A stretch of 64,000 nucleotides of DNA. Source: Gammaproteobacteria bacterium (lineage in GTDB: Bacteria > Pseudomonadota > Gammaproteobacteria > Pseudomonadales > Pseudohongiellaceae). The position numbers and the translations under genes are program-made. The stretch is from NCBI GenBank assembly GCA_029253585.1, contig JAQWZF010000001.1:1-64000 (forward strand), given 5' to 3'. Under the pieces are notes generated by a model. The model did not search any database and was not told where the DNA came from. It saw only the letters and a list, made by a program, of their open reading frames with translations. Below, piece after piece: positions 49,847 to 61,401 of this stretch (the first letter of the stretch is position 1; every line of letters begins with the position of its first letter).

Positions 49847-52759
49847 ATGCTACGTAAATTCGTCGTCATTCTGACCATGCTGCTCTGCAGCATGGCGACA
49901 CAGTTGTACGCCTTAGGGCTAGGTACAGTAACTGTGGAGTCCGCGCTCAACCAGCCACTGCGCATGCGCATTGAGTTGCTGCAGCTAGGCGACACGCTTT
50001 TGCAGAACGTTCGTGTTTCCATGGCGTCCGCAGCAGATTTCGAGCGCTTTAACGTCCAGCGTGAAAGTTTCCTCTCCAATATACGATTTAGCGTTGAATC
50101 TACTGCGAACGGGAATGTTGTCATTCTGACCTCCTCGCAGATAGTTCGCGAGCCCTACCTTAGCTTTATCCTCGATACGCGCTGGCCTAATGGTCGCTCA
50201 TTAAGTGAGCATACGATCCTGTTGGATCTGCCAGTCTTTAATGACCAGCAATCGACTGCCGAAGTTAGACAGCCGATTAGCTCAATACTGCAGGCGCCCG
50301 CAGCCGGTCAGCTTGTTGCCGCCGAACCTTTTGTCGAGGTACAAACTTCGCCCGTAACCGTTACACCGAGTTCTACGAATACCGCAGCGAATCTTCAGCC
50401 CGAAGTCATTGCTGCCGATCCAGAGCAGACTGAAACAGCAATTCCAGACGAAGTAGCCGAGCAAGTTGCGGCGGCGGACCCGACCGTAGTTGAAGAAGTT
50501 GCCGAGCCGGAGCCCACTGTCGTTGAAGAAGCTATCGAAGCCGCTGAAGAACCCCAAGCGCCTGAGGTGCTCGAGCCAGAGACCCCAGAAACAGATGGGA
50601 GCGATACACTTTCCGACATAGCTATACAGGTGAGGCCGGATGATTCTGTTTCCATGCAGCAGACCATGTTGGCTATTCAGGAGTTAAACCCCGACGCCTT
50701 TGCTGATGGCAATATTAACCAGCTTCGCAGTGGTCAAGTTTTGCGAATTCCTAACCTGGCAGAAATACAGGCTATCGACTCACGAGATGCTGTCGAAGAA
50801 GTAACGCGTCAGAATATCGAATTTGCGACGGCAGATGGGCAGCCGCTGGCAGCGCCGACCAATGTTGAGCCGACTCAGGACGATCAGCCACAAGGGCAAC
50901 TGAGCGTGGTTAGTTCCGATGATGCTATCGATGCCAGCAGTGGTGCTGCCAAATCAGCGGATGTCGAGAGCGAAGTCTTGGATCAGCGCATAGTGGAGTT
51001 AGAAGCTCAGCTTGCACAGCGTCAGGAAGAGGCCGATCGCGCGAGGGTAGAGCGCGAAGAGTTAGATTCTCGCATGGCTGAGCTGGATGCGCAGATCGCC
51101 GCCGCGCAGGAAATAATTCGCCTACAGGATATTCAGTTAGCGCAATTGCAGGAGTCGCTAGCTGCGGCTGCCGCTGAGGCGCAATTACTTGCCGATCAGC
51201 AAGCAATACAAGACGCAGCCGCTGCGGAAGCCGTGCAACCAGTGGAATCGTCGTCTAGCGTCTTCGATGACGTTCTGCGCATCCTAACCGGTAACAGCAT
51301 ATTTATGATCTCAGGTGTTGCGCTGGCTATCTTGCTGTTAGTGTTATTGATGCTGCGTAGAAATAGCGCTGCAAAAATAGTCGAAAATGATCTAGAAGAA
51401 TTGGTTGAGGAAGAATTCGATGCAGCGGCGGCAGGGGTAAATGTAGAGTTTAGTGAAGAAATCAGCGAAGAGGGTGCTGGAGAAGATAAGTCGGCAACGG
51501 AATTTCAAGATTACGACCCTGCAGATCGAGATAGCGAGCTTGACGAAATTATTGGGCTGTCAGGTGTCAATGATGGCAGCAATGAGGGCGAGGAAAAGCA
51601 GGATCTAGAAGAAAACCAACAGCAGCTTGATGTTCTCTCTATTGTCGAACAGCTAGTGAGCGAACAGCAATACAGGCGTGGCTTAAGTATGCTAAACACA
51701 TCTCTGCAGGAGCAGGGCGAGAACGAAGAAGTCAGAGCCAAAATAGCAGAAATAGAAACTTTGCTTGAGGCTGAGGACGCTGAACAGCAAGTCGATGATG
51801 AGGCGGCAAAGGCACAAGAGGCCGGCGAAGCGGATACGTTTGGTTTCGATTTCGATTTAGATGATGATTCTGGCACTGTGGATAGTGATGAAGAGGAGCC
51901 CGAAGCTCTCGATATAGAAACTTTAGAATTTGATGCGGATGCTGCTACCGAAGTACAGGTCGATATGGCGACAGATGGTGACAAAGAGATAGATCTAGAG
52001 ATATTCTCGTTTGATTCTGAAGCGGCGGCAGAAGCTGAACAAGATGTTGCAGCAGAAGAAGACCCGAGCGCGGTAGAGTTTGCCTTCGATAAGGCTGACC
52101 TTGAGGGCTCTACTAAAACTCCAGAGTCTGCAAGCAATGAAGAAGTTGAAACCTTCGATTTCGATCTTGATGAAGGGCCGGGTGACACAATTCTTGAAAA
52201 GCCAGCTGTAGATGGCGATGCCGCTACTAGTGATACTCTCGAAGACTTTGACTTTGACCTGGATGAATTTGAAATTGAGCCAGCAAGTGATGAAGCTTCT
52301 CGTGCTGATGTGACGGATATAACCTCTGGCAGTATCGATGATGACTTTTTGGACTTAGATGCCGAGACTGGCAATCAAGGCAGCATCGCAGCTACTGAAG
52401 ATGATATTAGTGAATTACTATCTGCTGACGGCGATACTGAGATTGAATTCGATATTGACGACGAACCTGAGGAAGTAAAAACCGATAGCGCAGAGTCGGA
52501 TAAAGAAGAATTGTTTGACGAAGATGACCTTGATTTTCTTTCCGATGGCGGTATCGAAATAGAATCAGTCGACGATATCGAAGAGGTCGACATGCTCTCC
52601 GACGCTGACGAGACGGCCACCAAGCTAGAGCTAGCCTATGCCTATAAGAAGATGGGTGATACAGAAGGTGCTAAGGAAATTCTGCAAGAGGTCATCACGG
52701 AAGGGTCTGATGAGCAAATCGCAGAAGCGACAAAGCTGCTAGGTACCCTAGGCGAATAG
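49847..52759 (+). CDS. fimV: FimV/HubP-like protein with acidic repeats
   Basis: Signal peptide, LGLGTVTVESALNQPLRMRIELLQ, LysM-like QVLRIPNL, TM segment, highly acidic cytoplasmic region, C-terminal ATKLELAYAYKKMGDTEGAKEILQEVITEGSDEQ. Confidence 0.9.
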   Translation: MLRKFVVILTMLLCSMATQLYALGLGTVTVESALNQPLRMRIELLQLGDTLLQNVRVSMASAADFERFNVQRESFLSNIRFSVESTANGNVVILTSSQIVREPYLSFILDTRWPNGRSLSEHTILLDLPVFNDQQSTAEVRQPISSILQAPAAGQLVAAEPFVEVQTSPVTVTPSSTNTAANLQPEVIAADPEQTETAIPDEVAEQVAAADPTVVEEVAEPEPTVVEEAIEAAEEPQAPEVLEPETPETDGSDTLSDIAIQVRPDDSVSMQQTMLAIQELNPDAFADGNINQLRSGQVLRIPNLAEIQAIDSRDAVEEVTRQNIEFATADGQPLAAPTNVEPTQDDQPQGQLSVVSSDDAIDASSGAAKSADVESEVLDQRIVELEAQLAQRQEEADRARVEREELDSRMAELDAQIAAAQEIIRLQDIQLAQLQESLAAAAAEAQLLADQQAIQDAAAAEAVQPVESSSSVFDDVLRILTGNSIFMISGVALAILLLVLLMLRRNSAAKIVENDLEELVEEEFDAAAAGVNVEFSEEISEEGAGEDKSATEFQDYDPADRDSELDEIIGLSGVNDGSNEGEEKQDLEENQQQLDVLSIVEQLVSEQQYRRGLSMLNTSLQEQGENEEVRAKIAEIETLLEAEDAEQQVDDEAAKAQEAGEADTFGFDFDLDDDSGTVDSDEEEPEALDIETLEFDADAATEVQVDMATDGDKEIDLEIFSFDSEAAAEAEQDVAAEEDPSAVEFAFDKADLEGSTKTPESASNEEVETFDFDLDEGPGDTILEKPAVDGDAATSDTLEDFDFDLDEFEIEPASDEASRADVTDITSGSIDDDFLDLDAETGNQGSIAATEDDISELLSADGDTEIEFDIDDEPEEVKTDSAESDKEELFDEDDLDFLSDGGIEIESVDDIEEVDMLSDADETATKLELAYAYKKMGDTEGAKEILQEVITEGSDEQIAEATKLLGTLGE

Positions 52760-52806
52760 TCAGGCCTTCTTTCGCTCACCCATTACTACTTGCGCCTAAA
52801 TGACTT

Positions 52807-53631
52807 GTGTCAATTTACGAAAAACACTCCACTAAGCAGCGCTTTGCGCTAGGCATCGAATACGATGGTTCGGCGTATTCTGGATGGCAGAAACAGAAAT
52901 CGCCCCAACAAGAAACCGTTCAACAGTATGTTGAGACAGCGCTTAGTAAGATAGCAGACCGTGAGATAGTTGCGTCTTGTGCAGGAAGGACTGATGGGGG
53001 CGTCCATGCTACGTGCCAGGTTGTTCACTTTGAGAGTGAGATAGATAGAGGCGACAAAGCATGGATTGAGGGGGTAAATAGTTTATTGCCCAAGTCGATA
53101 CGAGTGCTATGGTCGCGCAAGGTTGGCGATGACTTTCATGCGCGCTTCAGCGCCTTGTCCAGAAGATATATGTATCTCATATATCGGCGTGATACCGAAT
53201 CGGCATTGTTGAATGGCAGGGCGACCTATGTGCGTAGAGAATTAGACGCTCAGGCCATGCACGTCGCCGCTCAATCGTTGCTCGGAGAGCAAGATTTTTC
53301 TTCTTTTCGCGCGGCAAGGTGTCAGTCGAAGACGGCTATGCGTAATGTGATGCACGCAAATATATACCGCCAGGGAGGGATTCTCATCTTTGACGTGAAA
53401 GCCAATGCGTTCCTTCAGCACATGGTTCGCAATATAGTCGGTTCGTTACTAGAAATAGGCAGGGGAGCACAGGACCCGAGCTGGATCGCTAGTTTGCTGT
53501 CAAGCAAGGACCGAACCCTGGCGGCGCCAACTGCGCCCTCTGACGGGCTCTATCTGGTTGGTGTGGCATATCCTGAAAGCGATCAGCTGCCAACTGAGCT
53601 CGCTCTGCCAGCGCTATTGCTGGCCCTCTAG
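52807..53631 (+). CDS. truA: tRNA pseudouridine(38-40) synthase
   Basis: GIEYDGSAYSGWQKQ, CAGRTDGGVHATCQVVHF, FLQHMVRNIVGSLLEIG; probable GTG start. Confidence 0.95.
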   Translation: MSIYEKHSTKQRFALGIEYDGSAYSGWQKQKSPQQETVQQYVETALSKIADREIVASCAGRTDGGVHATCQVVHFESEIDRGDKAWIEGVNSLLPKSIRVLWSRKVGDDFHARFSALSRRYMYLIYRRDTESALLNGRATYVRRELDAQAMHVAAQSLLGEQDFSSFRAARCQSKTAMRNVMHANIYRQGGILIFDVKANAFLQHMVRNIVGSLLEIGRGAQDPSWIASLLSSKDRTLAAPTAPSDGLYLVGVAYPESDQLPTELALPALLLAL

Positions 53632-53726
53632 GCAAGGCCGGATTGCAAATTTTTTGTCGCTGCTAGATAGGCGCGAATCGGTCTATTTGCTAGAATACCA
53701 ATCTTTCACCAGCCCCAAGACCCACC

Positions 53727-54362
53727 TTGCAAAAAATCTGGATTAAAATTTGCGGTATTACGCGAGCGCAGGATGCTTTGGCTGCGGCCGAGCTCGGCGC
53801 GGACGCTATAGGCGTGGTCATTTATCCAAAAAGCCCAAGAGCGGTAACTGTTGATGAGCTGGCTGGGATTACAGCCGGGCTCGGGGATCATGTAGTTGTA
53901 GTAGCCCTATTCGTCGATCCAGAGCCGGAGTTGGTGCGTAGTGTTATACAGATCGGTTCAGTGAATCTGCTGCAATTTCACGGAAGTGAATCACCGAAAT
54001 TTTGTGATCAGTTTGCCCTGCCATATATGAAGGCGGTCGCGGTCAAGGGTGACAGTGACCTGCAAGAGGTGATTGCGCCATACGAGAATGCCCGCTATAT
54101 CTTGCTCGATAGCTATGATCCGATTATGCCGGGTGGAACCGGAAAGACATTCGACTGGAATAAAGTTGAGCGATTGACTGAACAGCAGCAGTCCCGCTTG
54201 GTATTGGCGGGCGGATTGCAGCCAGATAACGTGAGACTGGCGATTGAAACCGTCAGACCCTTTGGCGTCGATGTGAGTAGCGGCGTTGAGGAGAGTAAGG
54301 GCATTAAGGATGTTGAAAAGATGAAATCATTTATCGAAGGAGTAAAAGCAAGTGATCAATAG
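53727..54362 (+). CDS. trpF: Phosphoribosylanthranilate isomerase
   Basis: [72 protein letters not shown]. Confidence 0.95.
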   Translation: MQKIWIKICGITRAQDALAAAELGADAIGVVIYPKSPRAVTVDELAGITAGLGDHVVVVALFVDPEPELVRSVIQIGSVNLLQFHGSESPKFCDQFALPYMKAVAVKGDSDLQEVIAPYENARYILLDSYDPIMPGGTGKTFDWNKVERLTEQQQSRLVLAGGLQPDNVRLAIETVRPFGVDVSSGVEESKGIKDVEKMKSFIEGVKASDQ

Positions 54363-55587
54363 TGAAGAGTCTGCGACTAGCGTTGATCCATCTCGATTTG
54401 ATGGACCCGATGCCACAGGGCATTTTGGTCCCTACGGTGGAATATTCGTCGGTGAAACTCTCATAGCGGCAGTCGAAGAATTAGCCGAGGTCTATGAGAG
54501 TCTATCTTCGGACAAGGAGTTCTGGGCCGAGTATGACTACGAGCTAAAGCATTATGTGGGAAGACCATCTCCCCTGTATTTTGCAGAACGCCTGACCGAT
54601 GCGGCGGGCGGCGGGAAGTTGTATCTAAAGCGGGAAGACCTGAATCATACCGGCGCACATAAGGTTAACAATACTATCGGGCAGGCGCTGCTCGCTAAAC
54701 GCATGGGCAAGACGCGTATCATTGCAGAGACCGGAGCCGGACAACATGGTGTTGCCAGCGCTACCGTAGCTGCGCGGCTGGGCTTAGAGTGTCATGTCTA
54801 TATGGGTGCCGATGATATTGTGAGGCAGGCGCCGAATGTGTATCGAATGAAGCTCTTGGGAGCGAACGTTATTTCGGTCAATTCTGGTTCGCGTACCTTA
54901 AAAGACGCAATGAACGAAGCGCTACGCGACTGGGCGACCAACGTAGATAACACTTACTATATTATTGGCACAGTGGCAGGTCCGCACCCGTACCCAAAAC
55001 TGGTGCGCGACTTCCAGTGTATTATTGGCAGAGAAACTCGGGAGCAGTCACTGGAACAGATAGGTAGGTTGCCCGATGCATTAGTGGCTTGTGTGGGTGG
55101 TGGCTCAAACGCTATTGGGCTGTTCCATCCATTTCTGAAAGATGAATCAGTCGCCATGTATGGTGTAGAGGCGGGCGGTCACGGTATCGCTACCGGACAA
55201 CACGCAGCCCCGCTAAGCGCTGGCTCGCCTGGCGTATTGCATGGTAATAGAACGTATCTAATGTCCGATGCTGCAGGACAAATTTTGGAAACTCACTCGG
55301 TTTCTGCGGGATTGGATTATCCAGGCGTAGGCCCAGAGCATTCCTGGTTGAAAGACTTGAAGCGGGTTAACTACGTAGACGCAACTGATGAAGAAGCCAT
55401 GGAGGCGTTTCACAAGTTGACGCGACTGGAAGGAATAATACCTGCGCTGGAGTCTAGTCATGCGGTGGCCTCCGCGATGAAGCTAGCGGCAACGATGCCA
55501 AAGGATAAGTGTATTATTATCAATCTGTCGGGACGTGGCGATAAGGATATAGAAACAGTTGCGAAGATCGAAGGTATCAAGCTCTAG
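54352..55587 (+). CDS. trpB: Tryptophan synthase beta chain
   Basis: [75 protein letters not shown]. Confidence 0.97.
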   Translation: MINSEESATSVDPSRFDGPDATGHFGPYGGIFVGETLIAAVEELAEVYESLSSDKEFWAEYDYELKHYVGRPSPLYFAERLTDAAGGGKLYLKREDLNHTGAHKVNNTIGQALLAKRMGKTRIIAETGAGQHGVASATVAARLGLECHVYMGADDIVRQAPNVYRMKLLGANVISVNSGSRTLKDAMNEALRDWATNVDNTYYIIGTVAGPHPYPKLVRDFQCIIGRETREQSLEQIGRLPDALVACVGGGSNAIGLFHPFLKDESVAMYGVEAGGHGIATGQHAAPLSAGSPGVLHGNRTYLMSDAAGQILETHSVSAGLDYPGVGPEHSWLKDLKRVNYVDATDEEAMEAFHKLTRLEGIIPALESSHAVASAMKLAATMPKDKCIIINLSGRGDKDIETVAKIEGIKL

Positions 55588-55659
55588 AGAAAGCGATGGC
55601 TGAGAATTTTTGTAGAAAATAAAGTATAGCAGGCGCAGTAAAAAGACCTAGAGAAAACC

Positions 55660-56478
55660 ATGAGCAGAATAGAGCACATAGCGCAGAAGGCTGCAGCGGC
55701 CAAGAAGAAGTTATTGATACCCTACCTCGTTGCAGGTGACCCGAACCTGGAGACTACGAGTGCCTTAATGCACAAGCTGGTCGAGCAAGGTGCAGATATT
55801 ATCGAACTGGGAATCCCCTTTAGTGATCCATCATCTGATGGGCCGGTAATTCAGCGAGGTGTAGAGCGCTCCCTTTCAAAAGAAACAACGCTCAAGCAGG
55901 TGTTGGAGATAGTGGCCGAATTTAGGAAAGTGGACGCGCAGACGGGCATCGTGCTGATGGGTTATCTGAATCCAATCGAGATAATGACCTACAAGACTTT
56001 TGTGGATGAGGCTAGCCATGTGGGCGTGGATGGCGTGTTGATCGTCGACTTGCCGCCGGCTGAGGCTCACGACTTACATGCCATGTTGCGAGAGAGTGAG
56101 ATCGATACGATATTTCTGGTCGCTCCGACAACCAGGGATGATCGTGTGGCCAGCATTACGGCGCTCTGTAGTGGGTACTTGTACTATGTGTCCTTGAAAG
56201 GAGTTACCGGAGCCGCGTTGACTGACTTCGGGTCTGTAACGGCGAATATCAGCAACCTGAGAGAGCGGACAAAGTTGCCGATTGTGATCGGGTTTGGTAT
56301 CAAAGACGCAAGTAGTGCTGGGGCTATGGGGCAGCTAGCCGACGGGGTTATAATTGGTAGTGCTCTGGTTGAAAAAATTGCTCTGTTGGCCGATCAAGTA
56401 GATCAGGATGCCGCTGTTTTAAGCGAGACTACACAGGTTATCGCGCAGGCAAGAGAAGCCTTGAACAAACTAGTGTAA
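55660..56478 (+). CDS. trpA: Tryptophan synthase alpha chain
   Basis: LIPYLVAGDPNLETT, DIIELGIPFSDPSSDGPVIQ, VGVDGVLIVDLPPAEA, LYYVSLKGVTGA. Confidence 0.96.
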   Translation: MSRIEHIAQKAAAAKKKLLIPYLVAGDPNLETTSALMHKLVEQGADIIELGIPFSDPSSDGPVIQRGVERSLSKETTLKQVLEIVAEFRKVDAQTGIVLMGYLNPIEIMTYKTFVDEASHVGVDGVLIVDLPPAEAHDLHAMLRESEIDTIFLVAPTTRDDRVASITALCSGYLYYVSLKGVTGAALTDFGSVTANISNLRERTKLPIVIGFGIKDASSAGAMGQLADGVIIGSALVEKIALLADQVDQDAAVLSETTQVIAQAREALNKLV

Positions 56479-56509
56479 TACCCTATTGACTGTTTAGACG
56501 GACAAGAGA

Positions 56510-57379
56510 ATGAGCTGGATAGATAAAATATTACCCTCGATTGCGAATGCTCCAAAAGACGCTAAGAAATCTGCTGTTCCCGAGGGTACGTGGAAGCAGT
56601 GTCCGCGTTGCGACGCTATGCTTTACACGAAATCGCTCAGTGATAACTTTGATGTCTGCCCCAAATGTGAGCATCACCTGCGGATAACTGCCAGGCGTCG
56701 CGTCGAATTATTCCTGGACGCTGGCGATCAGGAAGAGCTCAATGTCGATATGGAGCCTGTGGATCTCCTGAAGTTTAAAGACCTGAAGAAGTATAAAGAC
56801 AGGCTTAGCGCGGCCCAGAAGAGCACTGGCGAGAAGGATGCGCTTATTGTTGTGAAGGGAAAGGTCGAAGAGGTACCTGTAATCGTGGCTGCCTTCGAAT
56901 TCAGCTTTATCGGCGGCTCGATGGGCGCAGTCGTTGGAGAAAAATTTACTCAGGCTGTCAATATCTGCATAGATCAGGGTCTTCCCCTGGTATGTTTCTC
57001 CACTAGCGGTGGGGCGCGCATGCAGGAGGCGTTGATCTCTCTCATGCAAATGCCGAAGACCTCCGCCGCATTAGAGAAGCTGAAACAAAACTCTCTGCCC
57101 TATATCTCGGTTCTGGTTGATCCGGTCTATGGTGGCGTTTCTGCGAGTTTGGCCATGCTCGGCGATGTGAATATTGCTGAACCGAATGCCCTGGTGGGAT
57201 TCACCGGCCCGGATGTTATCCGCCAGACAGTGCGAGTTAAGTTGCCCGAGGGTTTTCAGCGTAGCGAATTTCTTCTCGAGCATGGGGCGATCGATATGAT
57301 CGTTCATCGCAAGAATCTGCGCGGCAAGATAGCATCGATATTAGATAAATTACTTTATTTTCAGTGCTCCGCCTCTTAA
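56510..57379 (+). CDS. accD: Acetyl-CoA carboxylase carboxyltransferase subunit beta
   Basis: Zn-finger [61 protein letters not shown]. Confidence 0.96.
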   Translation: MSWIDKILPSIANAPKDAKKSAVPEGTWKQCPRCDAMLYTKSLSDNFDVCPKCEHHLRITARRRVELFLDAGDQEELNVDMEPVDLLKFKDLKKYKDRLSAAQKSTGEKDALIVVKGKVEEVPVIVAAFEFSFIGGSMGAVVGEKFTQAVNICIDQGLPLVCFSTSGGARMQEALISLMQMPKTSAALEKLKQNSLPYISVLVDPVYGGVSASLAMLGDVNIAEPNALVGFTGPDVIRQTVRVKLPEGFQRSEFLLEHGAIDMIVHRKNLRGKIASILDKLLYFQCSAS

Positions 57380-57397
57380 ATCATCTGAGTTAAAGCA

Positions 57398-58705
57398 ATG
57401 CCCGCCAAAGGAAGCTCTCTTGACTCCTGGTTGCAGTATATCTCCAGTGTGCATCCGCGCGAGATCGAGCTCGGTCTTGACCGCACTAAACGAGTTGCGC
57501 AACGCCTGCAGCTTGGGACGCCCGACTCTCTTGTAGTCACAGTCGCTGGTACTAACGGCAAGGGTTCCTGTGTGGCGACTATGGAAGCTATCTTACAGCA
57601 GGCAGGATATAAAACCGGCTGCTATACCTCTCCTCATATTCATGCATTCAATGAACGTATACGCATCAACTCGAAGAGTATTGACGACGAGTCGCTTGTC
57701 GCCGCTCTGGAAGCGATAGATGGCGCCCGCGAAGGTGAATCTCTAAGTTATTTCGAGTACGCAACTCTGGCAGGGCTCTACCTATTTCGCGAGTCGCAGG
57801 TCGATATTGCCTTGCTTGAGGTCGGGCTCGGTGGTCGCCTGGATGCGGTGAATATAGTCGACGCCGATGTGGCTATTATCAGCAGCATAGGTATCGATCA
57901 TACCGATTGGCTGGGCAATGACATCGAGTCTATCGCTGCCGAGAAGGCTGGTATCATGCGTGCTCATTCTCCTACGGTCTTCGGAGGAATTAATCCTCCG
58001 TCCGCGATTATCCAAAGGGTGCAGGAGCTGGGTTCACCCTTGCTGGTTCTCGGTCAGGATTTCGATATCGATGAGAACGCCGATAGGGCTAGCTGGCGAT
58101 GGAGCGGCCTGAATAGAGTGGGTACGTCCAAGCGCTATTCAGACCTTCCACTCACTAGCCTCATGTTGAGTAATGTGGCTACGGCGATGCAAGCCGTAAA
58201 TTTGCTGCCTATAGTATTGAAAGATGAGCATGTCGCGTTTGGGCTTGCTGAGTTGGGCCTTGCCGGCAGATTTGAAGCCAGGAGGGACTGTGTCACCGGT
58301 AGAAGGGTAATCTTCGATGTGGCGCATAACCCAGCTGCGATGGAGCAGCTTGCCGTCAGGGTGCAGCGCTACAAGGAGCTTAATCCGGAGCTTGTGCGTG
58401 TAGCGGTGGTGCTAGCCATGATGGCGGATAAAGATGTGCTGGGAATGATCACAGCCTTAGAATACTGCGTCGACATCTGGTATATTGCGCAGGTCGATCA
58501 GGCGCGTAGTATGGCCGCAGATGAAGTGGCACAAACGATGAAAGGCGTGGGATTAGGCTTAAATCGGGGCCAGATTTCCCAATTCGACAGTGTAGGGGCG
58601 GCTTATAGCGCCGCCTGCGCTGAGACCGAAGCGCTGGATCTCGTGCTAGTGACAGGCTCTTTCCTTACCGTGGCGGCTGTTCACGGGCTAAGTGAGCCGG
58701 CCTAA
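57398..58705 (+). CDS. folC: Folylpolyglutamate synthase / dihydrofolate synthase
   Basis: VTVAGTNGKGSCVATMEAIL, GCYTSPHIHAFNERIRIN, LLEVGLGGRLDAVNIVD, FDVAHNPAAMEQLA. Confidence 0.95.
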   Translation: MPAKGSSLDSWLQYISSVHPREIELGLDRTKRVAQRLQLGTPDSLVVTVAGTNGKGSCVATMEAILQQAGYKTGCYTSPHIHAFNERIRINSKSIDDESLVAALEAIDGAREGESLSYFEYATLAGLYLFRESQVDIALLEVGLGGRLDAVNIVDADVAIISSIGIDHTDWLGNDIESIAAEKAGIMRAHSPTVFGGINPPSAIIQRVQELGSPLLVLGQDFDIDENADRASWRWSGLNRVGTSKRYSDLPLTSLMLSNVATAMQAVNLLPIVLKDEHVAFGLAELGLAGRFEARRDCVTGRRVIFDVAHNPAAMEQLAVRVQRYKELNPELVRVAVVLAMMADKDVLGMITALEYCVDIWYIAQVDQARSMAADEVAQTMKGVGLGLNRGQISQFDSVGAAYSAACAETEALDLVLVTGSFLTVAAVHGLSEPA

Positions 58706-58759
58706 AGGGCTGGCGGAAACGAAGACCGGCAATCTTGTTGATATTGAGGTGGTTACGGC

Positions 58760-59365
58760 TTGAATCAGGGCGCCAAACAACGAATCGTCGGTACTGTCGT
58801 GCTACTCGCCCTAGCCTTGATTTTCTTGCCTATTATTTTTGATGGCCAGGGCAGCTATGAAGCTCCCGTCACAAGCCGCATTCCAGACATCCCCATTATT
58901 TCTATCTTGCCGGAGCCAGTACAATCGCGTCCTGTGATCGTGAATGATACGCAGCCCATTGAGCCGGCGATCGCGGCTACGGTGAATCTTGTCGAAGAGG
59001 TGGTGTCGGAGATCGAAGAGGCTGCTGTGATTGAAGAGGCGGCCGCAGAGGTCGAAATCACCGAATCCCAAGCGATTTTTAGTCGCGAAGTCCCCGCGCT
59101 CAGTGATGCGGGCCTGCCTCAGGGCTGGAGTGTCCGATTGGGCTCTTTTTCCGACGCAGAAAATGCGAGCAATCTATTAGTACGCCTGCAGGAAGCTGGC
59201 TACAAGGCTTATACTCGAGATATCAGCAGTGACCAGGGTTCTCTGACCGGTGTCTTCGTCGGGCCGTGGCTCGATAGAGGTCAGGTGAATGAGTATCAGC
59301 GTAAGTTGCAAGAGGAGTTTAGTTTGGCCGGTCTGGTAGTTCGCTACGAACTCGAGCGGTTATAG
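58760..59365 (+). CDS. SPOR domain protein (DedD-like)
   Basis: N-terminal TM (IVGTVVLLALALIFLPIIFDG), C-terminal SPOR-like WSVRLGSFSDAENASNLLVRLQEAGYKAY. Confidence 0.88.
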   Translation: MNQGAKQRIVGTVVLLALALIFLPIIFDGQGSYEAPVTSRIPDIPIISILPEPVQSRPVIVNDTQPIEPAIAATVNLVEEVVSEIEEAAVIEEAAAEVEITESQAIFSREVPALSDAGLPQGWSVRLGSFSDAENASNLLVRLQEAGYKAYTRDISSDQGSLTGVFVGPWLDRGQVNEYQRKLQEEFSLAGLVVRYELERL

Positions 59366-59382
59366 CCAGCACTGGTTAGCAA

Positions 59383-59874
59383 ATGGCATTTAATCAAGTC
59401 GACATAGTCATTCTTATAATTATGGTGCTCTCGTCGGCATCCGGTCTGTGGCGTGGCTTGATAAAGGAAGTGCTCTCGTTGTTAACCTGGATTGTCGCCT
59501 TGCTGGGATCCAGGGTCTACAGTGAGCCCCTGGCTGGCATGATGACAGGGATGATAGAGAACGACGGCATTCGCTATGTAACGGCCTTTGCTGTTCTCTT
59601 TGTGATTGTGATGATGCTGGGGACGTTTCTAACCTTCCTCATGTCGAAGTTGCTGACGATCACCGGCTTGAAGTTAGCCGACCGTCTTCTTGGCGCCGCC
59701 TTCGGCGTAGCCAGAGGTGTGATAATCGTGTTGGTAATACTTTTTATCGCCAGTATGTTCGTTTCGGAAACACACTTGTGGCAGGACTCACAGTTTATTC
59801 CTTATGGAATGACTATGATCGAGAAGTCGCAGGTTTTTATCGGGGATATGAATAGCGTCGAGCCGACGCCCTAA
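59383..59874 (+). CDS. cvpA: CvpA family protein
   Basis: Four-TM protein NQVDIVILIIMVLSSASGLWRGLIKEVLSLLTWIVA upstream of purF. Confidence 0.93.
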   Translation: MAFNQVDIVILIIMVLSSASGLWRGLIKEVLSLLTWIVALLGSRVYSEPLAGMMTGMIENDGIRYVTAFAVLFVIVMMLGTFLTFLMSKLLTITGLKLADRLLGAAFGVARGVIIVLVILFIASMFVSETHLWQDSQFIPYGMTMIEKSQVFIGDMNSVEPTP

Positions 59875-59898
59875 ATACGGTTAATCGCGGAGCGTACT

Positions 59899-61401
59899 AT
59901 GTGTGGATTGGTAGGTGTGGTTGCAAGTAAGGACGTCGGTGTCTGTCTTTATGACACATTAACCGTACTGCAGCACCGGGGTCAGGATGCGGCGGGTATA
60001 ATGACCAGTGACAACGGCAAGTTGAATCTGCGCAAGGATAACGGTCTGGTGAAAGATGTCTTTCGCACTCGTCATATGCGCAGACTTACCGGCAATATGG
60101 GAATAGGCCACGTGCGCTATCCCACCGCCGGTAGCTCTAGCCCCGCACTCGCTCAACCCTTCTATGTTAATTCGCCTTATGGCCTGTGCCTGGCGCACAA
60201 TGGCAACCTTACTAACAGCAAAGAGCTTAGTCGCGATTTATTCAAAGAAGACCTCCGTCATATCAACACCGACTCAGACTCTGAGGTCTTGTTAAATGTA
60301 TTCGCTCACGAATTGCAGCGTCGCAACAAGATGAAGCCTCTGCCTGTAGATGTATTTGCCGCTGTTGCCGGTGTGCATAATCGTTGTCGTGGGGGGTTCG
60401 CCGCCGTTGTCATGCTGTCTGGATACGGCATCGTAGGTTTCAGGGATAGAAATGGCATACGCCCGTTGGTGTTTGGCAGCAGGGTGACGAAGAGGGGCAA
60501 GAAGGAGTACATGATTGCCTCAGAGAGTGTAGCTCTGGATTCTCAAGGTTTCACGATAGAGCGGGATGTTTCGCCTGGCGAGGCGGTCTACATAGATATT
60601 GACGGGCAATTGCATACCGAGGTTTGTACAGAACCTGGCGTACATACACCCTGCATTTTCGAGCATGTTTATTTTGCGCGGCCCGATTCATTGATGGATG
60701 GCATTTCGGTCTATAAGGCTCGCCTGCGAATGGGGGAGCGTCTCGCTGACAAGATCGAGCGAGTGCGTCCAGCTCATGATATCGATGTAATTATTCCTAT
60801 ACCCGACACGAGCCGCACGGCGGCCCTAGAACTGGCAAATCGATTAGGGTTGAAATTTCGCGAAGGCTTTGTGAAGAATCGTTATATAGGTCGTACTTTT
60901 ATCATGCCGGGTCAGAGCCAGCGCAAGAAGAGTGTACGGCAGAAGCTAAACGCGATCGATCTGGAGTTCAAGGGCAAGAATGTCTTGCTGGTCGATGATT
61001 CAATCGTTCGTGGGACTACCTGTAAGCAGATCATTCAGATGGCGCGTGATGCAGGCGCGGCCAAGGTCTATTTTGCCTCAGCTGCACCTGCGATTCGTTA
61101 TCCGAATGTGTACGGTATTGATATGCCAGCCGCGGCGGAACTCATAGCCTCGGGTAAGACGGAGAAGGAAATCGAGGAAGCCATAGGAGCTGACTGGTTG
61201 ATCTATCAGGATTTGGATGATCTGATCTCAACCGCTGCAGAGGGTAATCCGGAAATCGAAGAGTTCGAGTGCTCAGTATTCAATGGCGAGTACGTAACCG
61301 GCGACGTGGATGAGATCTATCTCAAGCGTCTCGAAAATCTGCGTAACGATGCGGCGAAGGCAAAGAAGGCGAGCAAGAAAGCTGCCGCAACAGCGGAGTA
61401 G
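59899..61401 (+). CDS. purF: Amidophosphoribosyltransferase
   Basis: MCGLVGVV N-terminal Cys nucleophile, [40 protein letters not shown]. Confidence 0.97.
   Translation: MCGLVGVVASKDVGVCLYDTLTVLQHRGQDAAGIMTSDNGKLNLRKDNGLVKDVFRTRHMRRLTGNMGIGHVRYPTAGSSSPALAQPFYVNSPYGLCLAHNGNLTNSKELSRDLFKEDLRHINTDSDSEVLLNVFAHELQRRNKMKPLPVDVFAAVAGVHNRCRGGFAAVVMLSGYGIVGFRDRNGIRPLVFGSRVTKRGKKEYMIASESVALDSQGFTIERDVSPGEAVYIDIDGQLHTEVCTEPGVHTPCIFEHVYFARPDSLMDGISVYKARLRMGERLADKIERVRPAHDIDVIIPIPDTSRTAALELANRLGLKFREGFVKNRYIGRTFIMPGQSQRKKSVRQKLNAIDLEFKGKNVLLVDDSIVRGTTCKQIIQMARDAGAAKVYFASAAPAIRYPNVYGIDMPAAAELIASGKTEKEIEEAIGADWLIYQDLDDLISTAAEGNPEIEEFECSVFNGEYVTGDVDEIYLKRLENLRNDAAKAKKASKKAAATAE

Noticed and set aside
51511-52374. 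287-aa Ser-rich antisense ORF within fimV
   Set aside because: Arises from the reverse complement of Asp/Glu-rich codons; low-complexity artifact.
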